From assembly GCA_037046615.1 (NCBI GenBank), contig JBAOHD010000032.1:1-64000 (forward strand): a stretch of 64,000 nt of DNA, given 5' to 3'. A program made the position numbers and the translations under genes. The DNA is from Phosphoribacter sp037046615 (lineage in GTDB: Bacteria; Actinomycetota; Actinomycetes; Actinomycetales; Dermatophilaceae). The number at the start of each line of letters is the position of its first letter. Position 1 is the first letter of the stretch. Positions 45,458 to 55,391 of this stretch are shown here, piece after piece. The notes beneath the pieces are model-generated. The model worked only from the letters and a program-made list of their open reading frames with translations. It did not search any database and was not told where the DNA came from.

Positions 45458-46759
45458 ATGGACCGACAGGCCTGCCTCGCCCTCGACGAGGCCGATCCGC
45501 TGCGTGTGCTCGCCGATCACTTCGACGTGCCAGACGGGGTGATCTATCTCGACGGCAACTCGCTCGGCGTGCTGCCGCGCGCGACGGCCGCCCGCATCCA
45601 GGATGTCGTCAGGCGCGAGTGGGGCACCGACCTCATCCGCAGTTGGAACACCGCCGGGTGGGTCGACCTGCCGCAGCGCGTGGGCGACAAGATCGCCCGG
45701 CTCATCGGCGCCGCGCCCAGCCAGGTCGTGGCTGCCGATTCGACGTCGCTCAACCTCTACAAGGTGCTCACGGTCGCCCTCGACGTGGTCGAAGTGGGGT
45801 CGGAGGGTGGCGCTCGCCGCGTGGTCGTCTCCGAGCGCAGCAACTTCCCAACCGATCTCTACATTGCCCAGAGCGTCGTTGCCCGGCGCGGCATGGAGTT
45901 GCGCCTCGTCGACTCGCCGGCCGACATCCCTGCCGCGCTGACCAGCGACGTTGCCGTGCTCATGCTGACCGAGATCAACTACCGCACGGGCGAGCGGCAC
46001 GACATGGCTGCGCTGACGGCGGCGGCGCACGAGGCTGGGGCTCTGACGATCTGGGACCTCGCCCACTCGGCCGGCGCCGTCCCCGTGGATCTGCTCGGCG
46101 CGGATGCCGACTTCGCGATCGGGTGCGGCTACAAGTACCTCAACGGTGGGCCCGGCGCACCGGCTTTCGTGTGGGTCCACCCCCGGTATGCCGGCCGTTT
46201 CCGTCAGCCGCTGAGCGGGTGGCTCGGGCACGCGGCCCCGTTCGCGTTCGACCCGGCATACGAGCCGGCCGACGGCATTTCCCGCTACGTGTGCGGGACT
46301 CCGCCGATCCTGTCGCTGGCGGCGCTCGAGTGCGGAGTCGACACCGTGTTGGCGGCCGAGCCGCTGGGCGGGATGGCGGCGCTGCGGGCCAAGTCGCTGG
46401 CCCTCACGGATCTGTTCATCGCGCTCGTCGACGATCTGCCAGCCGAGCTGGGCGTCGGGGTGGTGACTCCGCGGGAGCACGCCCGGCGCGGCTCGCAGGT
46501 CAGCCTCACCCTCGCGCCCCCGCTCCATGAGGCGGCGTATGCCGTGGTGCAGGCACTCATCGCTCGCGGGGTCATCGGCGACTTCCGAGCTGGCGTGCCG
46601 GGAGACCTGGATGCCCGTCCGCACATCATGCGGTTCGGCTTCACACCGCTCTATTTGTCGTTCACGCAGGTCTTCGACGCAGCGGCGCACCTGCGTGAAG
46701 TGCTTGAGACGCAGGAGTGGCGGCAGGAGCGGTTCGCCGTGAAGGGATCAGTGACATGA
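45458..46759 (+). CDS. kynU: Kynureninase
   Basis: A 433-residue PLP enzyme that cleaves kynurenine to anthranilate and alanine. Visible: I-Y-L-D-G-N-S-L-G at residue ~30, W-D-L-A-H-S-A-G-A (PLP Asp, ~200), Schiff-base Lys in G-C-G-Y-K-Y-L-N-G-G-P-G (~228) and W-L-G-H. AAAGGAG sits 6 bases before the ATG. The stop overlaps the kynA start (ATGA), so the two are translationally coupled. Frame intact. Confidence 0.93.
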   Translation: MDRQACLALDEADPLRVLADHFDVPDGVIYLDGNSLGVLPRATAARIQDVVRREWGTDLIRSWNTAGWVDLPQRVGDKIARLIGAAPSQVVAADSTSLNLYKVLTVALDVVEVGSEGGARRVVVSERSNFPTDLYIAQSVVARRGMELRLVDSPADIPAALTSDVAVLMLTEINYRTGERHDMAALTAAAHEAGALTIWDLAHSAGAVPVDLLGADADFAIGCGYKYLNGGPGAPAFVWVHPRYAGRFRQPLSGWLGHAAPFAFDPAYEPADGISRYVCGTPPILSLAALECGVDTVLAAEPLGGMAALRAKSLALTDLFIALVDDLPAELGVGVVTPREHARRGSQVSLTLAPPLHEAAYAVVQALIARGVIGDFRAGVPGDLDARPHIMRFGFTPLYLSFTQVFDAAAHLREVLETQEWRQERFAVKGSVT

Positions 46760-47673
46760 GCAGTGACATGAGCAGTGACATCACCGACGTCTCTGATGGC
46801 GCGGCCTTGCCGCCGATCCATCGCGGCACCCTTGAGCACGAGGGTGAGGGGATCGTCCGCGACGAGGGCGCCAAGCTCGACTTCTCTGCGTCGATGACCT
46901 ACGGCGACTACCTCCACCTCGACGAGGTGTTGGCGGCCCAGCACCCGTTGTCGCCGGAGCACAACGAGCTGCTCTTCATCGTCCAGCACCAGACCTCCGA
47001 GCTGTGGATGAAGCTCATGCTCCACGAGCTCACCGCAGCGATCTCGTCGATCGCCGCCGACGAGCTCGGTCAAGCGTTCAAGATGCTCGCCCGGGTGTCG
47101 CGGATCATGGAGCAGCTCGTCCACGCATGGGACGTCCTCGCGACGATGACCCCGTCGGAGTACGCCGCCTTCCGGCCCTATCTCGCCAACAGCAGCGGCT
47201 TCCAGAGCTGGCAGTACCGGCAGATCGAATACGCGCTCGGCAACAAGAACCCGGCGATGCGCGGCCCGCACCGACACCGGCCGGACCTGCTCGCCGCTGT
47301 CGAGGCGTCGTTCGAAGCGCCCTCGCTCTACGACGAGACCCTGCGACTGCTGGCGCGGCGCGGCATACCGGTGCCTGCCGGTGTCCTCGCGCGCGACGTC
47401 CGGGCGCCCTACGAGTCCGACCCCGGGGTCACCGCCGCGTGGGAGGTCGTCTACGCCGACCCGGAGGCGCACTGGGAGCTCTACCAACTCGCCGAGGAAC
47501 TCGTCGACCTCGAAGATGCCTTCCGGCTGTGGCGATTCCGCCACCTCACGACGGTCGCGCGGATCATCGGTGTCAAGCGGGGCACTGGCGGCACCTCAGG
47601 GGTGGGGTATCTGCGCAAGATGCTCGACGTCGTGCTCTTCCCTGAGCTGTGGGAGGTCCGGGCCTCGATCTAG
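46756..47673 (+). CDS. kynA: Tryptophan 2,3-dioxygenase
   Basis: A 305-residue heme dioxygenase, the first step of the kynurenine pathway. Family motifs: Y-G-D-Y-L-H-L-D (~residue 50), H-N-E-L-L-F-I-V-Q-H-Q-T-S-E-L-W-M-K, S-S-G-F-Q-S and the heme-ligand His in W-R-F-R-H-L-T-T-V followed by G-T-G-G-T-S-G-V. The start codon lies in a short 12-bp direct repeat (CAGTGACATGAG, about three copies at 46747-46783), which offers two in-frame ATGs. The gene ends before a strong terminator. Confidence 0.92.
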   Translation: MSSDMSSDITDVSDGAALPPIHRGTLEHEGEGIVRDEGAKLDFSASMTYGDYLHLDEVLAAQHPLSPEHNELLFIVQHQTSELWMKLMLHELTAAISSIAADELGQAFKMLARVSRIMEQLVHAWDVLATMTPSEYAAFRPYLANSSGFQSWQYRQIEYALGNKNPAMRGPHRHRPDLLAAVEASFEAPSLYDETLRLLARRGIPVPAGVLARDVRAPYESDPGVTAAWEVVYADPEAHWELYQLAEELVDLEDAFRLWRFRHLTTVARIIGVKRGTGGTSGVGYLRKMLDVVLFPELWEVRASI

Positions 47674-47728
47674 GAGGGGAAGGCGGGCGGGAACGTGTCT
47701 TCAGTGAGGCCCTGCCCGGACATCGTGA

Positions 47729-47756
47729 GCCTGTGCACACCATGATGTGCACAGGC
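47729..47756. terminator. Bidirectional terminator after kynA
   Basis: A perfect 11-bp stem, GCCTGTGCACA with its reverse complement, closes a 6-base loop between convergent kynA and the hydroxyacid dehydrogenase gene. Confidence 0.8.
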
Positions 47757-47791
47757 CTTCACGCTGACTGGGTGCCCGGACGGCCGGTGCC

Positions 47792-48758
47792 TCAGGTGAC
47801 CGGGGTCAGGGGCGCCTCACCACGCAGCACGGCGAGCACGTTGTCGGCCGCCAATGACGCCATCGCTGCGCGCGTCTCGGTGGTGGCTGAGCCGAGGTGC
47901 GGCAGCAGGACGACGTTGTCCATCTCAAGCAGCCCGGGATGCACGGCAGGCTCCTGCTCGAAGACGTCGAGCCCCGCTCCGGCGATCTCGCCCGCCCGCA
48001 GGGCCGCGACGAGCGCCTCCTCGTCGATGATCGGCCCGCGCGCGGAGTTGATGACGTATGCCGTGCGCTTCATCGCCGCGAACTGCTCCGCTCCCATGAG
48101 GTGGTGGGTCGAGGGCAGGTAGGGGCAGTGCAGCGAGACGACATCGGACACGCGCAGCAACTCATCGAACGACACCCGTCGCACTGCGTCGGGCAGGCCG
48201 GCGAGGAGGTCGGGAGCGGCCTCGTGCTCATCGGCATACACGATGTCCATCCCGAAGGCGACCGCGCGCCGGGCCATGGCTGCCCCGATCTGGCCCATGC
48301 CGACGATGCCGAGCGTCTTGCCTTGCAGCCCCATGCCGAGCAGATAGAACATGCCCCACTGCCACGGGGTCTGGCTGCGGATGATCCGCTCACCCTCGCC
48401 GAAACGCCGCGTCACCATGAGCATGAGCCCGAAGGCTGTGTCGGCGGTCGTCTCCGTGAGCACCTTCGGGGTGTTGGTCGCGATGACGCCGTGCGCGCGG
48501 CACGCCTCGACGTCGATGTTGTTGTAACCGACGGCGACATTCGCGACGACCTGCAGCTGCGGCCCGGCCGCCGTCAGGAACTCGTCGTCGACCCGCTCGG
48601 TGAGCAGGGTGACGACGGCGTCGGCGCCGGCGATGAGCCGCAGGCACTCCTCGCCGGGAGATGCACTCCTCGTGCTCCCAGGCGCGCACGTCGTGCTCGG
48701 CGCGCAAGGCTTCCAAGCCTTCGGCCGGGATCCGATTGGTGACTGCTACCAGCGCCAT
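47792..48758 (-). CDS. D-2-hydroxyacid dehydrogenase (glyoxylate reductase type), one frameshift
   Basis: A ~322-residue NAD(P)-dependent dehydrogenase. The Rossmann motif G-I-V-G-M-G-Q-I-G is at ~150, the catalytic Arg in N-S-A-R-G-P-I-I-D-E, and the E-x-E-P ... L-L-P-H-L-G-S-A catalytic His near the end. It reduces a small 2-oxo acid such as glyoxylate. One inserted T near 48668 splits the N-terminus from the rest; the length is 3n+1 as expected. ATG 48758 is one base after the aminotransferase stop, so the genes form an operon. Confidence 0.86.
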
Positions 48759-48759
48759 G

Positions 48760-49954
48760 TCAGGCCTCGATCCATTGCTTGAGGATGCCCAGACCCTCGC
48801 GGATATCCGACTCCGGCAGACCGGAATAGGCAAAGCGCGCATACATCCGGTCCTCACCCGGCTGGGGCCGCCCGAAGTGCAGCCGGGTGCAGAAGGACAC
48901 CCCGGTCTCCTTGAGCGCCCGCTCGGCGAACTCCGGCAGCGTGGCGATCCCCTTGGCCGCCATCGCGTCGGTGACATCGGGGAAGAGATAGAAGGTCGCA
49001 TTGGGCTTGGACAGCGATCACCCCGCGCATCGAGGACAACATCTCGTATGCCGCGTCGCGCCGGCCCTGCAGCGCGTCGCGGATCGCGATGGCACCCGCC
49101 TGGTCACCGCGGACCGCCTCGACGCCGGCCCACTGGACGAAGTGGGTGGTGCACGACTCGTTGTTGGTGTTGAGCTTGCCGAAGACCGCGGACAGCTCCG
49201 CTGGCGCGATCGCGGCACCGAGCCGCCATCCGGTCATCGCAAACTTCTTGCTGAAGGTGTAGAGGATGACCGTGCGCTCCTGCATGCCCGGGATCGACGC
49301 GATCGAGGACGACGTGCCCGAGTAACGCATCTCGAAGTAGGCCTCGTCGGACAGCACCCACAGGTCGTGTTCGATCGCGATCTGCGCGATCGCCTCCTTC
49401 TCCTGCTGGGTCGACTCGGCGGAGATCGGGTTTTGCAGGTCGTTGTAGATGATCGCCTTGGTCTTGGGCGTGATGAGCGAGCGCACCTGATCGAGGTCGA
49501 TCCGGAAACCGGTCTCGGTCGGCACGTAGCGGTAGGGCATCGGGTGCGCGCCGATGAACTCGATCTGGCTCTCGTAGATCGGGTAACCGGGGTTGGGATA
49601 GAGCACCTCGTCGCCGAACTCGATGAGGGCTTGGGTGAACTTCGTGATGACCGGCTTGCCGCCTGGGTGGATCGTGATGTTGTCCGGGCCGTAGGTGATG
49701 CCCCGGCGCAGGCTGACGTCCTCGGCGAGCGCTTCGCGCAGCGGCATGATGCCAGGCCCGGGACAGTAGCCGGTCTTGCCGTCGGCGACGGCGCGATCCA
49801 TCGCCTCGCGGATGTTGAGCGGGGTCGCCAGGTCGATGTCGCCGAGATGGAACGGGTAGATCCGATGGCCCTGGGCGCCCCACGCCGCGGCGGCGAGCGA
49901 CACGGCAAAGGCCGTCTCCGTGCCTAGTCGAGAAATACGTTCTGCAAATGCCAC
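48760..49954 (-). CDS. PLP-dependent aminotransferase, class I/II (one frameshift)
   Basis: A ~397-residue aspartate-aminotransferase-fold protein: Y-P-F-H-L-G-D-I-D-L near the start, Y-P-N-P-G-Y-P-I-Y-E-S, L-Q-N-P-I-S-A, D-E-A-Y-F-E and the Lys in Y-T-F-S-K-K-F-A-M-T-G-W-R-L-G (~residue 240). A single inserted T near 48999 shifts the last 80 codons; the length is 3n+1. GTG 49954 follows GAAGGGACC. As given, the frame is also continuous with carbamate kinase upstream, which is most likely an artefact. Neighbours suggest a linked amino- or 2-oxo-acid pathway, not identified. Confidence 0.84.
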
Positions 49955-50046
49955 GGTCGTGGTCCCTTCGCGTCGTGTGCGAGTTGTCAGGTGCGATCCG
50001 AGGTGGTGGATCGACCGATCGTGCCTGTCAGAAGGGGGCCGGTAGG

Positions 50047-50983
50047 TCACCGGCTCGTCGACGTGTGCCAAGACGTGCGTCCCTGCTGTGCCAGCCAGGA
50101 GGGCGCCGATGTCCTCGAGCGATCCGATGACCGATCGCCCGCGCGGGTTGGCCTCGGCGAACTCGATCGCGGCCTGCACTTTGGGTCCCATCGACCCTGC
50201 GGCGAAGCGTTGTGCCCGCAGCCACTGGGGTGAGGCGGCAGCGACCTCCCGGGCGGACGGCATACCCCAATCAGTCTGGACCGCAGGCACATCCGTAGCC
50301 ATGACGAAGACGTCCGCGGCGAGTTCGCGGGCGAGGACCGCGGAGGCGAGATCTTTGTCGATGACGGCTTCGACACCGCCGAGGACGTTGGCTTCGGCGG
50401 GTGCGGACCCGAACATCGTCGGTATGCCGCCCCCGCCGGCACAGATGACGACGCACCCGGCGCGCAGGAGCAGGTCGATGGGCCGGATCTCGAAGATCCT
50501 CATCGGGCGGGGTGAGGGCACGACACGCCGCCAGTAAGGCCCGTCCTGTTTGACGACCCAGCCGTGTTCGGCGGCGGCCGCGCGGGCGGTGGCTTCGTCG
50601 TAGACCGGGCCGACGAACTTCGTCGGGTCGGCAAAGGCCGGATCGTCGGGGTCGACCTCGGTCATCGTGAGCAGCGTCGCGAGGGGCTGCTCTTCGGGGA
50701 GGAGGTTGCCCAGCTCTTGCTCGATGAGGTAGCCGATCATCCCCTCGGTCTGGGCGCCGAGGATGTCCAACGGATACGGCGACACACCGGCATACGCCTG
50801 GGCTTGGAGTTCGAGGAGGCCGACCTGGGGGCCGTTGCCGTGCGTGACGACGAGTTCATGCTCGCGGGCGATCGGGGCGAGGGCGCGAGCGGCGGTGCGG
50901 ACGTTGGCGCGCTGGTTGTCGGCGGTCATCGGCTCGCCGCGTCGCAACAGCGCATTGCCGCCGAGCGCGACGACGATGCGCAT
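50047..50983 (-). CDS. arcC: Carbamate kinase
   Basis: A ~311-residue amino acid kinase that makes ATP from carbamoyl phosphate (or the reverse). It has A-L-G-G-N-A-L-L near the start, T-H-G-N-G-P-Q-V-G-L-L, C-A-G-G-G-G-I-P (~205), D-K-D-L-A-S and K-V-Q-A-A-I-E-F near the end. The ATG at 50983 has AAGGAGG at 8 bases. In the given frame it reads through into the aminotransferase, but one extra base near the end would put the TGA at 50047-50049 in frame and give the normal length (span 3n+1). I place the end there. Confidence 0.84.
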
Positions 50984-51062
50984 GGTGCGAGCCTCCTTGA
51001 TCCGCCACTGGCGAGCGTAGCCCTGTGCGCTGCAGGCGGGATGGGACCGGAGTCCCCAGGGG

Positions 51063-51752
51063 TCAGATGTCGTAAGGCTGCTGTGGTTGCGGCACAACCC
51101 GGACGTCATCGGCATCGAGCACCGGGATCGGGATCCCCTCATAGTCGGTCATGCCGGCCCAGCGTCCGGTGACTTCCAGCCAGGTGTCGCTCGGGTGGGT
51201 GGGCGCATTGCGCACCCGGACTTTGACGGCGTAGCCGTCGGCCGCGCAGCAGGACACGGCGATCCGCGTCAGCAGCCATCCTGCCTCTCGGCGACTGGGA
51301 TCGGCTGGGGCGACGAAGCCCACCAGCCTGAAGCGGGTCTGTGCCATGGTCGCGGACCCGTCGAGCTGGGATCGGCCGACAAACTCGGACATCGACATGT
51401 CCACTGCCCCGCTGACGGTGACCTGTGGGAGGGGCAGGAGGTCAGTCGAGAGTGCGCGCGGCTGCGACGCATCCCGGCCCGCAGCAAACGCCCCCAAAGG
51501 GGCTGGCGGCACGAGGGCGAGCACGACGAACGGCACGGCGAACGCCCAACCCACCCGGGTCGCTTCGTGGCCATGGTGTCGCCCCCGCCCGATCAGGCCG
51601 ACGGCGCCCAGCGCCACGAGCACGATGCCCGACAGCACGAGCCACACCGTCATCAAGGGTTTCACGAGGTGCAGGTGGACGCCCTTGGCCACAGCGCCAA
51701 GGACGAACACCCCGATCGCCACGAGCAGGAGGTCTTGATGCGCGCGTTTCAT
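51063..51752 (-). CDS. TIGR03943-type permease partner (YcgQ-like)
   Basis: A 229-residue protein with two N-terminal membrane helices, a third at ~75-95, and an extracytoplasmic C-terminal domain containing R-F-R-L-V-G-F-V, I-A-V-S-C-C-A-A-D-G and W-L-E-V-T-G-R-W. The C-C-A-D and V-T-G-x-W segments are typical of TIGR03943. The ATG overlaps the DUF318 permease stop, the usual pairing. In Bacillus subtilis the corresponding pair is under the zinc repressor Zur. Confidence 0.82.
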   Translation of the reverse strand: MKRAHQDLLLVAIGVFVLGAVAKGVHLHLVKPLMTVWLVLSGIVLVALGAVGLIGRGRHHGHEATRVGWAFAVPFVVLALVPPAPLGAFAAGRDASQPRALSTDLLPLPQVTVSGAVDMSMSEFVGRSQLDGSATMAQTRFRLVGFVAPADPSRREAGWLLTRIAVSCCAADGYAVKVRVRNAPTHPSDTWLEVTGRWAGMTDYEGIPIPVLDADDVRVVPQPQQPYDI

Positions 51753-52756
51753 GAGAGGAACCGGCCGACGACGACCGCGACGATCACCGCGACGGAGAAG
51801 GTCAGCGGAGCGAACACGACGACGAACCGGCGTCCGAACGTCACGAGTTGCATCGCGAAGAGCTTCACGTCGATGACCGGGCCGACCACCATGAAGACCA
51901 ACTGTGCTGTCGGTGAGAAGCCGGTCATGCTGGCGGCGACAAAAGCATCGGCCTCGGAGCACATCGCGATGGCGACAGCGAAGATGGCCATGAAGGCGAC
52001 GGAGAGCACGGGATGGTCGCTGATCGCCTGAAGCCACGAGCGTGGCGCGAGCACGTTGACGCTGGCCGCGATGGCTGCACCGATCACGAGGAATCCCCCG
52101 GCATTGATGAGGTCGTGGCGGGCCTCGGCAACGAAGCGATCGAGCTTGCTGCCCCCGTCAGCGTGGCGAGACGGCAGGTGAAGCAGTGTGTCCTTGCCAC
52201 GCGCGAGCCACACCCAACCCACGACAACGGCGACAACGAGAGATGCCGCAAGACGCCCGACCATCATGTCTGGCCTCGTTGGGAAGGCCACAGCGGTCGA
52301 CACCAGGACGATCGGGTTGATGGCGGGTGCCGCCAGAAGGAAGGTGAGAGCGACGGCGGGCTTGACACCGTGACGGACTAATGCGCCGGAGACCGGCACC
52401 GAGGCACATTCGCAACCCGGGAGAGCGATGCCACTGAGGGCAGCGACAGGCACCGCCGCCGCGGGGCGCCGCGGAAGCCACCGGTTGATCGCGTCGGGTG
52501 GCACGAAGGCGGACAGCGCTGCAGCCAGGCACACTCCTAGCACGAGAAAGGGCAGCGCTTGCACACCGATCGACACGAAAACGGTCAGCCAGGTTTGGAG
52601 CGTCGGCCGTGCCCCGATCTCCTGATCGAGAAAGCCTCTCGCCGCGATGAGCGCGAGAAGGGTCGCGGCGAGTCCGACCACGACCGGCAGTGATGGCCCT
52701 CCCGACTGGTCACGCTGCGCCCGGAACTGTGCGCGAGTCGCTGGCCCGGCATTCAT
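51749..52756 (-). CDS. DUF318 (ArsP_1-type) permease
   Basis: A 335-residue membrane protein with eight or so helices and the family motif L-P-G-C-E-C-A-S-V-P-V-S-G-A-L (~residue 115), F-L-L-A-A-P-A-I-N-P-I-V and F-A-V-A-I-A-M-C-S-E-A-D-A-F-V-A-A-S. Related proteins are metal or metalloid permeases. The Cys pairs may bind metal. Starts at ATG 52756 or ATG 52768; no clear ribosome site separates them. It forms an operon with the TIGR03943 gene. Confidence 0.82.
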   Translation of the reverse strand: MNAGPATRAQFRAQRDQSGGPSLPVVVGLAATLLALIAARGFLDQEIGARPTLQTWLTVFVSIGVQALPFLVLGVCLAAALSAFVPPDAINRWLPRRPAAAVPVAALSGIALPGCECASVPVSGALVRHGVKPAVALTFLLAAPAINPIVLVSTAVAFPTRPDMMVGRLAASLVVAVVVGWVWLARGKDTLLHLPSRHADGGSKLDRFVAEARHDLINAGGFLVIGAAIAASVNVLAPRSWLQAISDHPVLSVAFMAIFAVAIAMCSEADAFVAASMTGFSPTAQLVFMVVGPVIDVKLFAMQLVTFGRRFVVVFAPLTFSVAVIVAVVVGRFLS

Positions 52757-52826
52757 GGCGGCCAGCATACGAGGGTGTCGAGACGTCAAACCCGCCCGCG
52801 CCTGGCGGCAGGCATACGGTGGCGGG

Positions 52827-54018
52827 GTGACCATTCACCACACCGCTTCCGCCGGGCATGTCGTCGTCGCGTGTGACAAGTTCAAAGGGTCGCTGACCGC
52901 GGCGCAGGTCGTCGCGGCGATCCGAGCGGGCGTGGCCGCCGGCGCGACCGGCCGCGAGGTGCGCTCCGTGCTCGTCGCCGACGGGGGTGACGGGACGCTC
53001 GCCGCCGCGGAGTCGGTCGGGTTCGCGCACGTCCCGGTGACGGTCGCCGGGCCGACGGGCGAGCCGGTCGCCTCGGGGTATGCCGTCCGCGACGGCGTCG
53101 CGGTCGTCGAGATGGCTGATTGCTGCGGGATCGTCCACCTGCCCGGAGGGGTGAAAGCGCCGTTGACGGCCACCTCACGCGGGCTGGGGGAGATGATCCG
53201 GGCCGCTCTCGAAGACGTGGGAGCGGGTGGTGAGCCACGGGTGCGCGAGATCATCCTCGGCATCGGCGGCAGCGCCAGCACGGACGGCGGCGCGGGGATG
53301 CTGGCGGCGCTCGGTGCCCGGCTCCTCGACGCTGATGGCGTGCCGGTGCCCGACGGCGGCGGGGCGCTCGCTGACCTCGCGACGGTCGATCTGTCCGGGC
53401 TGCATCCGCGGCTGGCCGACGGGCGCTTGACGCTCGCGAGTGATGTCACTAATCCGCTTCTCGGCCAACGAGGCACCGTCGCGATCTTCGCGCCCCAGAA
53501 GGGCGCAGGGGTGTTTGAGCAGGCGGCGCTCGAGGCGGCGCTGGGCCACTTTGCCGCGTTCATCACCCACGCGACGGGGCGCGACGACACCGAGTTGCCG
53601 GGAGCGGGGGCCGCGGGCGGTGTCGGGTATGCCGCCCTTGCCGTCCTCGGGGCGCAAATGCGCCACGGCGTGGAGATCGCTCTTGGATCTGGTCGGCTTC
53701 GACGACGTCCTGCGCGGAGCCTCGCTCGTGATCACCGGAGAGGGGTCGCTGGACCGCCAGACCCTCCTGGGCAAGACCCCCGCCGGGGTGGCTGCGGCAG
53801 CTCGGGCGCACGGCATACCGGTCGTGGCCGTGTGTGGGCGTGCCGTGCTCGACGAGGCCGACGCCGCGGAGGTGCGTGCGTCGGGCATCGAGCGGATCTA
53901 CGCCTTGAGCGAGCTGGAACCCGACCCCGAGGCCTCCATGCGCGACGCCGATCGGCTGCTGCGGGCACTCGCCGAACAGGTCGCTCGGGAGTGGCTCGAC
54001 GACGGGGCGCGCGCGTGA
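52827..54018 (+). CDS. glxK: Glycerate kinase (one frameshift)
   Basis: A ~397-residue GckA/GlxK-type kinase: V-A-C-D-K-F-K-G-S-L-T-A at residue ~15, V-L-V-A-D-G-G-D-G-T-L, G-I-G-G-S-A-S-T-D-G-G-A-G-M and E-G-S-L-D-R-Q-T-L-L-G-K-T-P near the C-terminus. It phosphorylates D-glycerate with ATP. One inserted T near 53683 splits the protein and the span is 3n+1. Start GTG 52827. It overlaps the dehydrogenase start (GTGA). Confidence 0.87.
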
Positions 54019-55061
54019 GAGCGGTGAGCTACCCGGCATACGGAGTGGTGCCCGTCCTCGGCGACCTGCCCGAGCCGGCCTGCCCGGACGGCGGCGTGCT
54101 CGTGCGGGGCGCCGCGACGGGCGTCTGTCGCTCGGATTGGCACGCGTGGCGCGGGCACGACCCGGTGCCGCTGCCGATGGTGCCCGGGCACGAGTTCGCG
54201 GGGACGATCGCGGCGGTCGGGCCAGGGGTGACCCAGTGGCGCGTGGGGGACCGGGTGACCGTCCCGTTCGCGTGTGGCTGCGGTCAGTGCGAGGTATGCC
54301 GCGCCGGTGACACACACGTCTGCCCGCGTCAGACGCAGCCGGGCTTCACGGGGTGGGGTTCGTTTGCCGAGATAGTGGCAGTCCACGCCGCCGATGCCAA
54401 TGTCGTGCGGCTGCCGGAGTCGGTGGGGTTCGTCGCTGCTGCGGCGTTGGGGTGCCGCTACGCCACGGCATACCGCGCGGTGGTCGGCGTGGGGAGGGTG
54501 GCCGCGGGCGAGTGGCTGGCCGTGCACGGCTGCGGGGGCGTGGGGCTGTCGGCGGTGCAGATCGGGGTCGCGATGGGGGCGCGCGTGGTGGCGATCGACG
54601 TGTCGGCGGCGGCTCGGGAGGCGGCGCTCGCGCTGGGTGCCGAGGTCGCGGTAGCCGGTGACGCGGCGGCGGCCGTGGCCGAGGCGATTGGTGAGGCGAC
54701 AGGCGGTGGCGCGCACCTCTCCGTCGATGCTTATGGATCGGTGGAGACGATGCGCGGGTCAGTGCTGGGGCTGCGGCCGCGGGGTCGGCATGTGCAGATC
54801 GGGCTGCTGCTCGGCGATGCCGCGGAGCGCGGTATGCCGATGGGTCGGGTCGTCGGCTGGGAGTTGGAAGTGCTTGGGTCGCACGGGATGCCCGCGCGGG
54901 ATTACCCGGCGCTGCTCTCACTCGTGGGATCCGGTCGGTTGGAGCCTGGACGGCTCGTGACCCGGGTGATCGGGTTGAGTGAGGCGGGAGCGGCGCTTGC
55001 AGCGATGGACGCACCGAGCGGCACGGTCTCGGGTGTGACGGTGGTCGACGTGGCTCGTTGA
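54015..55061 (+). CDS. Zinc-dependent alcohol dehydrogenase-family protein
   Basis: A 348-residue MDR protein. It has catalytic zinc ligands Cys in G-V-C-R-S-D-W-H (~38) and His in P-G-H-E-F-A-G (~60), structural Cys cluster C-G-C-G-Q-C-E-V-C-R-A-G-D-T-H-V-C (~92-108), and the NAD fold G-C-G-G-V-G-L-S-A. It oxidises an alcohol with NAD(P); substrate unknown. The GTG start overlaps the glycerate kinase stop, so the enzymes are co-translated and may act in one pathway. Frame intact. Confidence 0.87.
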   Translation: MRAVSYPAYGVVPVLGDLPEPACPDGGVLVRGAATGVCRSDWHAWRGHDPVPLPMVPGHEFAGTIAAVGPGVTQWRVGDRVTVPFACGCGQCEVCRAGDTHVCPRQTQPGFTGWGSFAEIVAVHAADANVVRLPESVGFVAAAALGCRYATAYRAVVGVGRVAAGEWLAVHGCGGVGLSAVQIGVAMGARVVAIDVSAAAREAALALGAEVAVAGDAAAAVAEAIGEATGGGAHLSVDAYGSVETMRGSVLGLRPRGRHVQIGLLLGDAAERGMPMGRVVGWELEVLGSHGMPARDYPALLSLVGSGRLEPGRLVTRVIGLSEAGAALAAMDAPSGTVSGVTVVDVAR

Positions 55062-55216
55062 TGGGGGATCTCGGGCGCCCCTTGCTTCCCCACGCGAGTG
55101 GAGCCGAATGCAGGGTTTCGGTGACATGACGACACGTGACGCTTGCGCCCCTTGCGATCTCCCTGAAGCGACACTTGTTGTCACGTCACGTCACGTCACG
55201 GCCCTGCCGAGCAGCG

Positions 55217-55287
55217 AGCGAGCGACGGGAATCGAACCCGCGTATGTAGCTTGGGAAGCTACCGCTCTACCATTGAGCTACGCTCGC
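55217..55287 (-). tRNA. tRNA-Gly (anticodon CCC)
   Basis: The minus strand gives a 71-nt cloverleaf: acceptor GCGAGCG/CGCTCGC, D-arm AGCTCAATGGTAGAGC, anticodon stem GTAGC/GCTAC with the 7-base loop TTCCCAA, and T-arm CGGGTTCGATTCCCG, with U73. CCA is not encoded, normal in this group. Just upstream on the plus strand, 55062-55216 holds no gene but has a GTCAC-rich short tandem repeat near 55181-55200. Confidence 0.95.
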
Positions 55288-55391
55288 GCACCCACCGCGC
55301 CAAACCCTTGTGAGGCGGCCGCAGCGGGCGACGAGGAAGTCTAGCCGACACGGCATACCCGCCCCAATCCAGCTCCCGATAGCCTGGCCAC

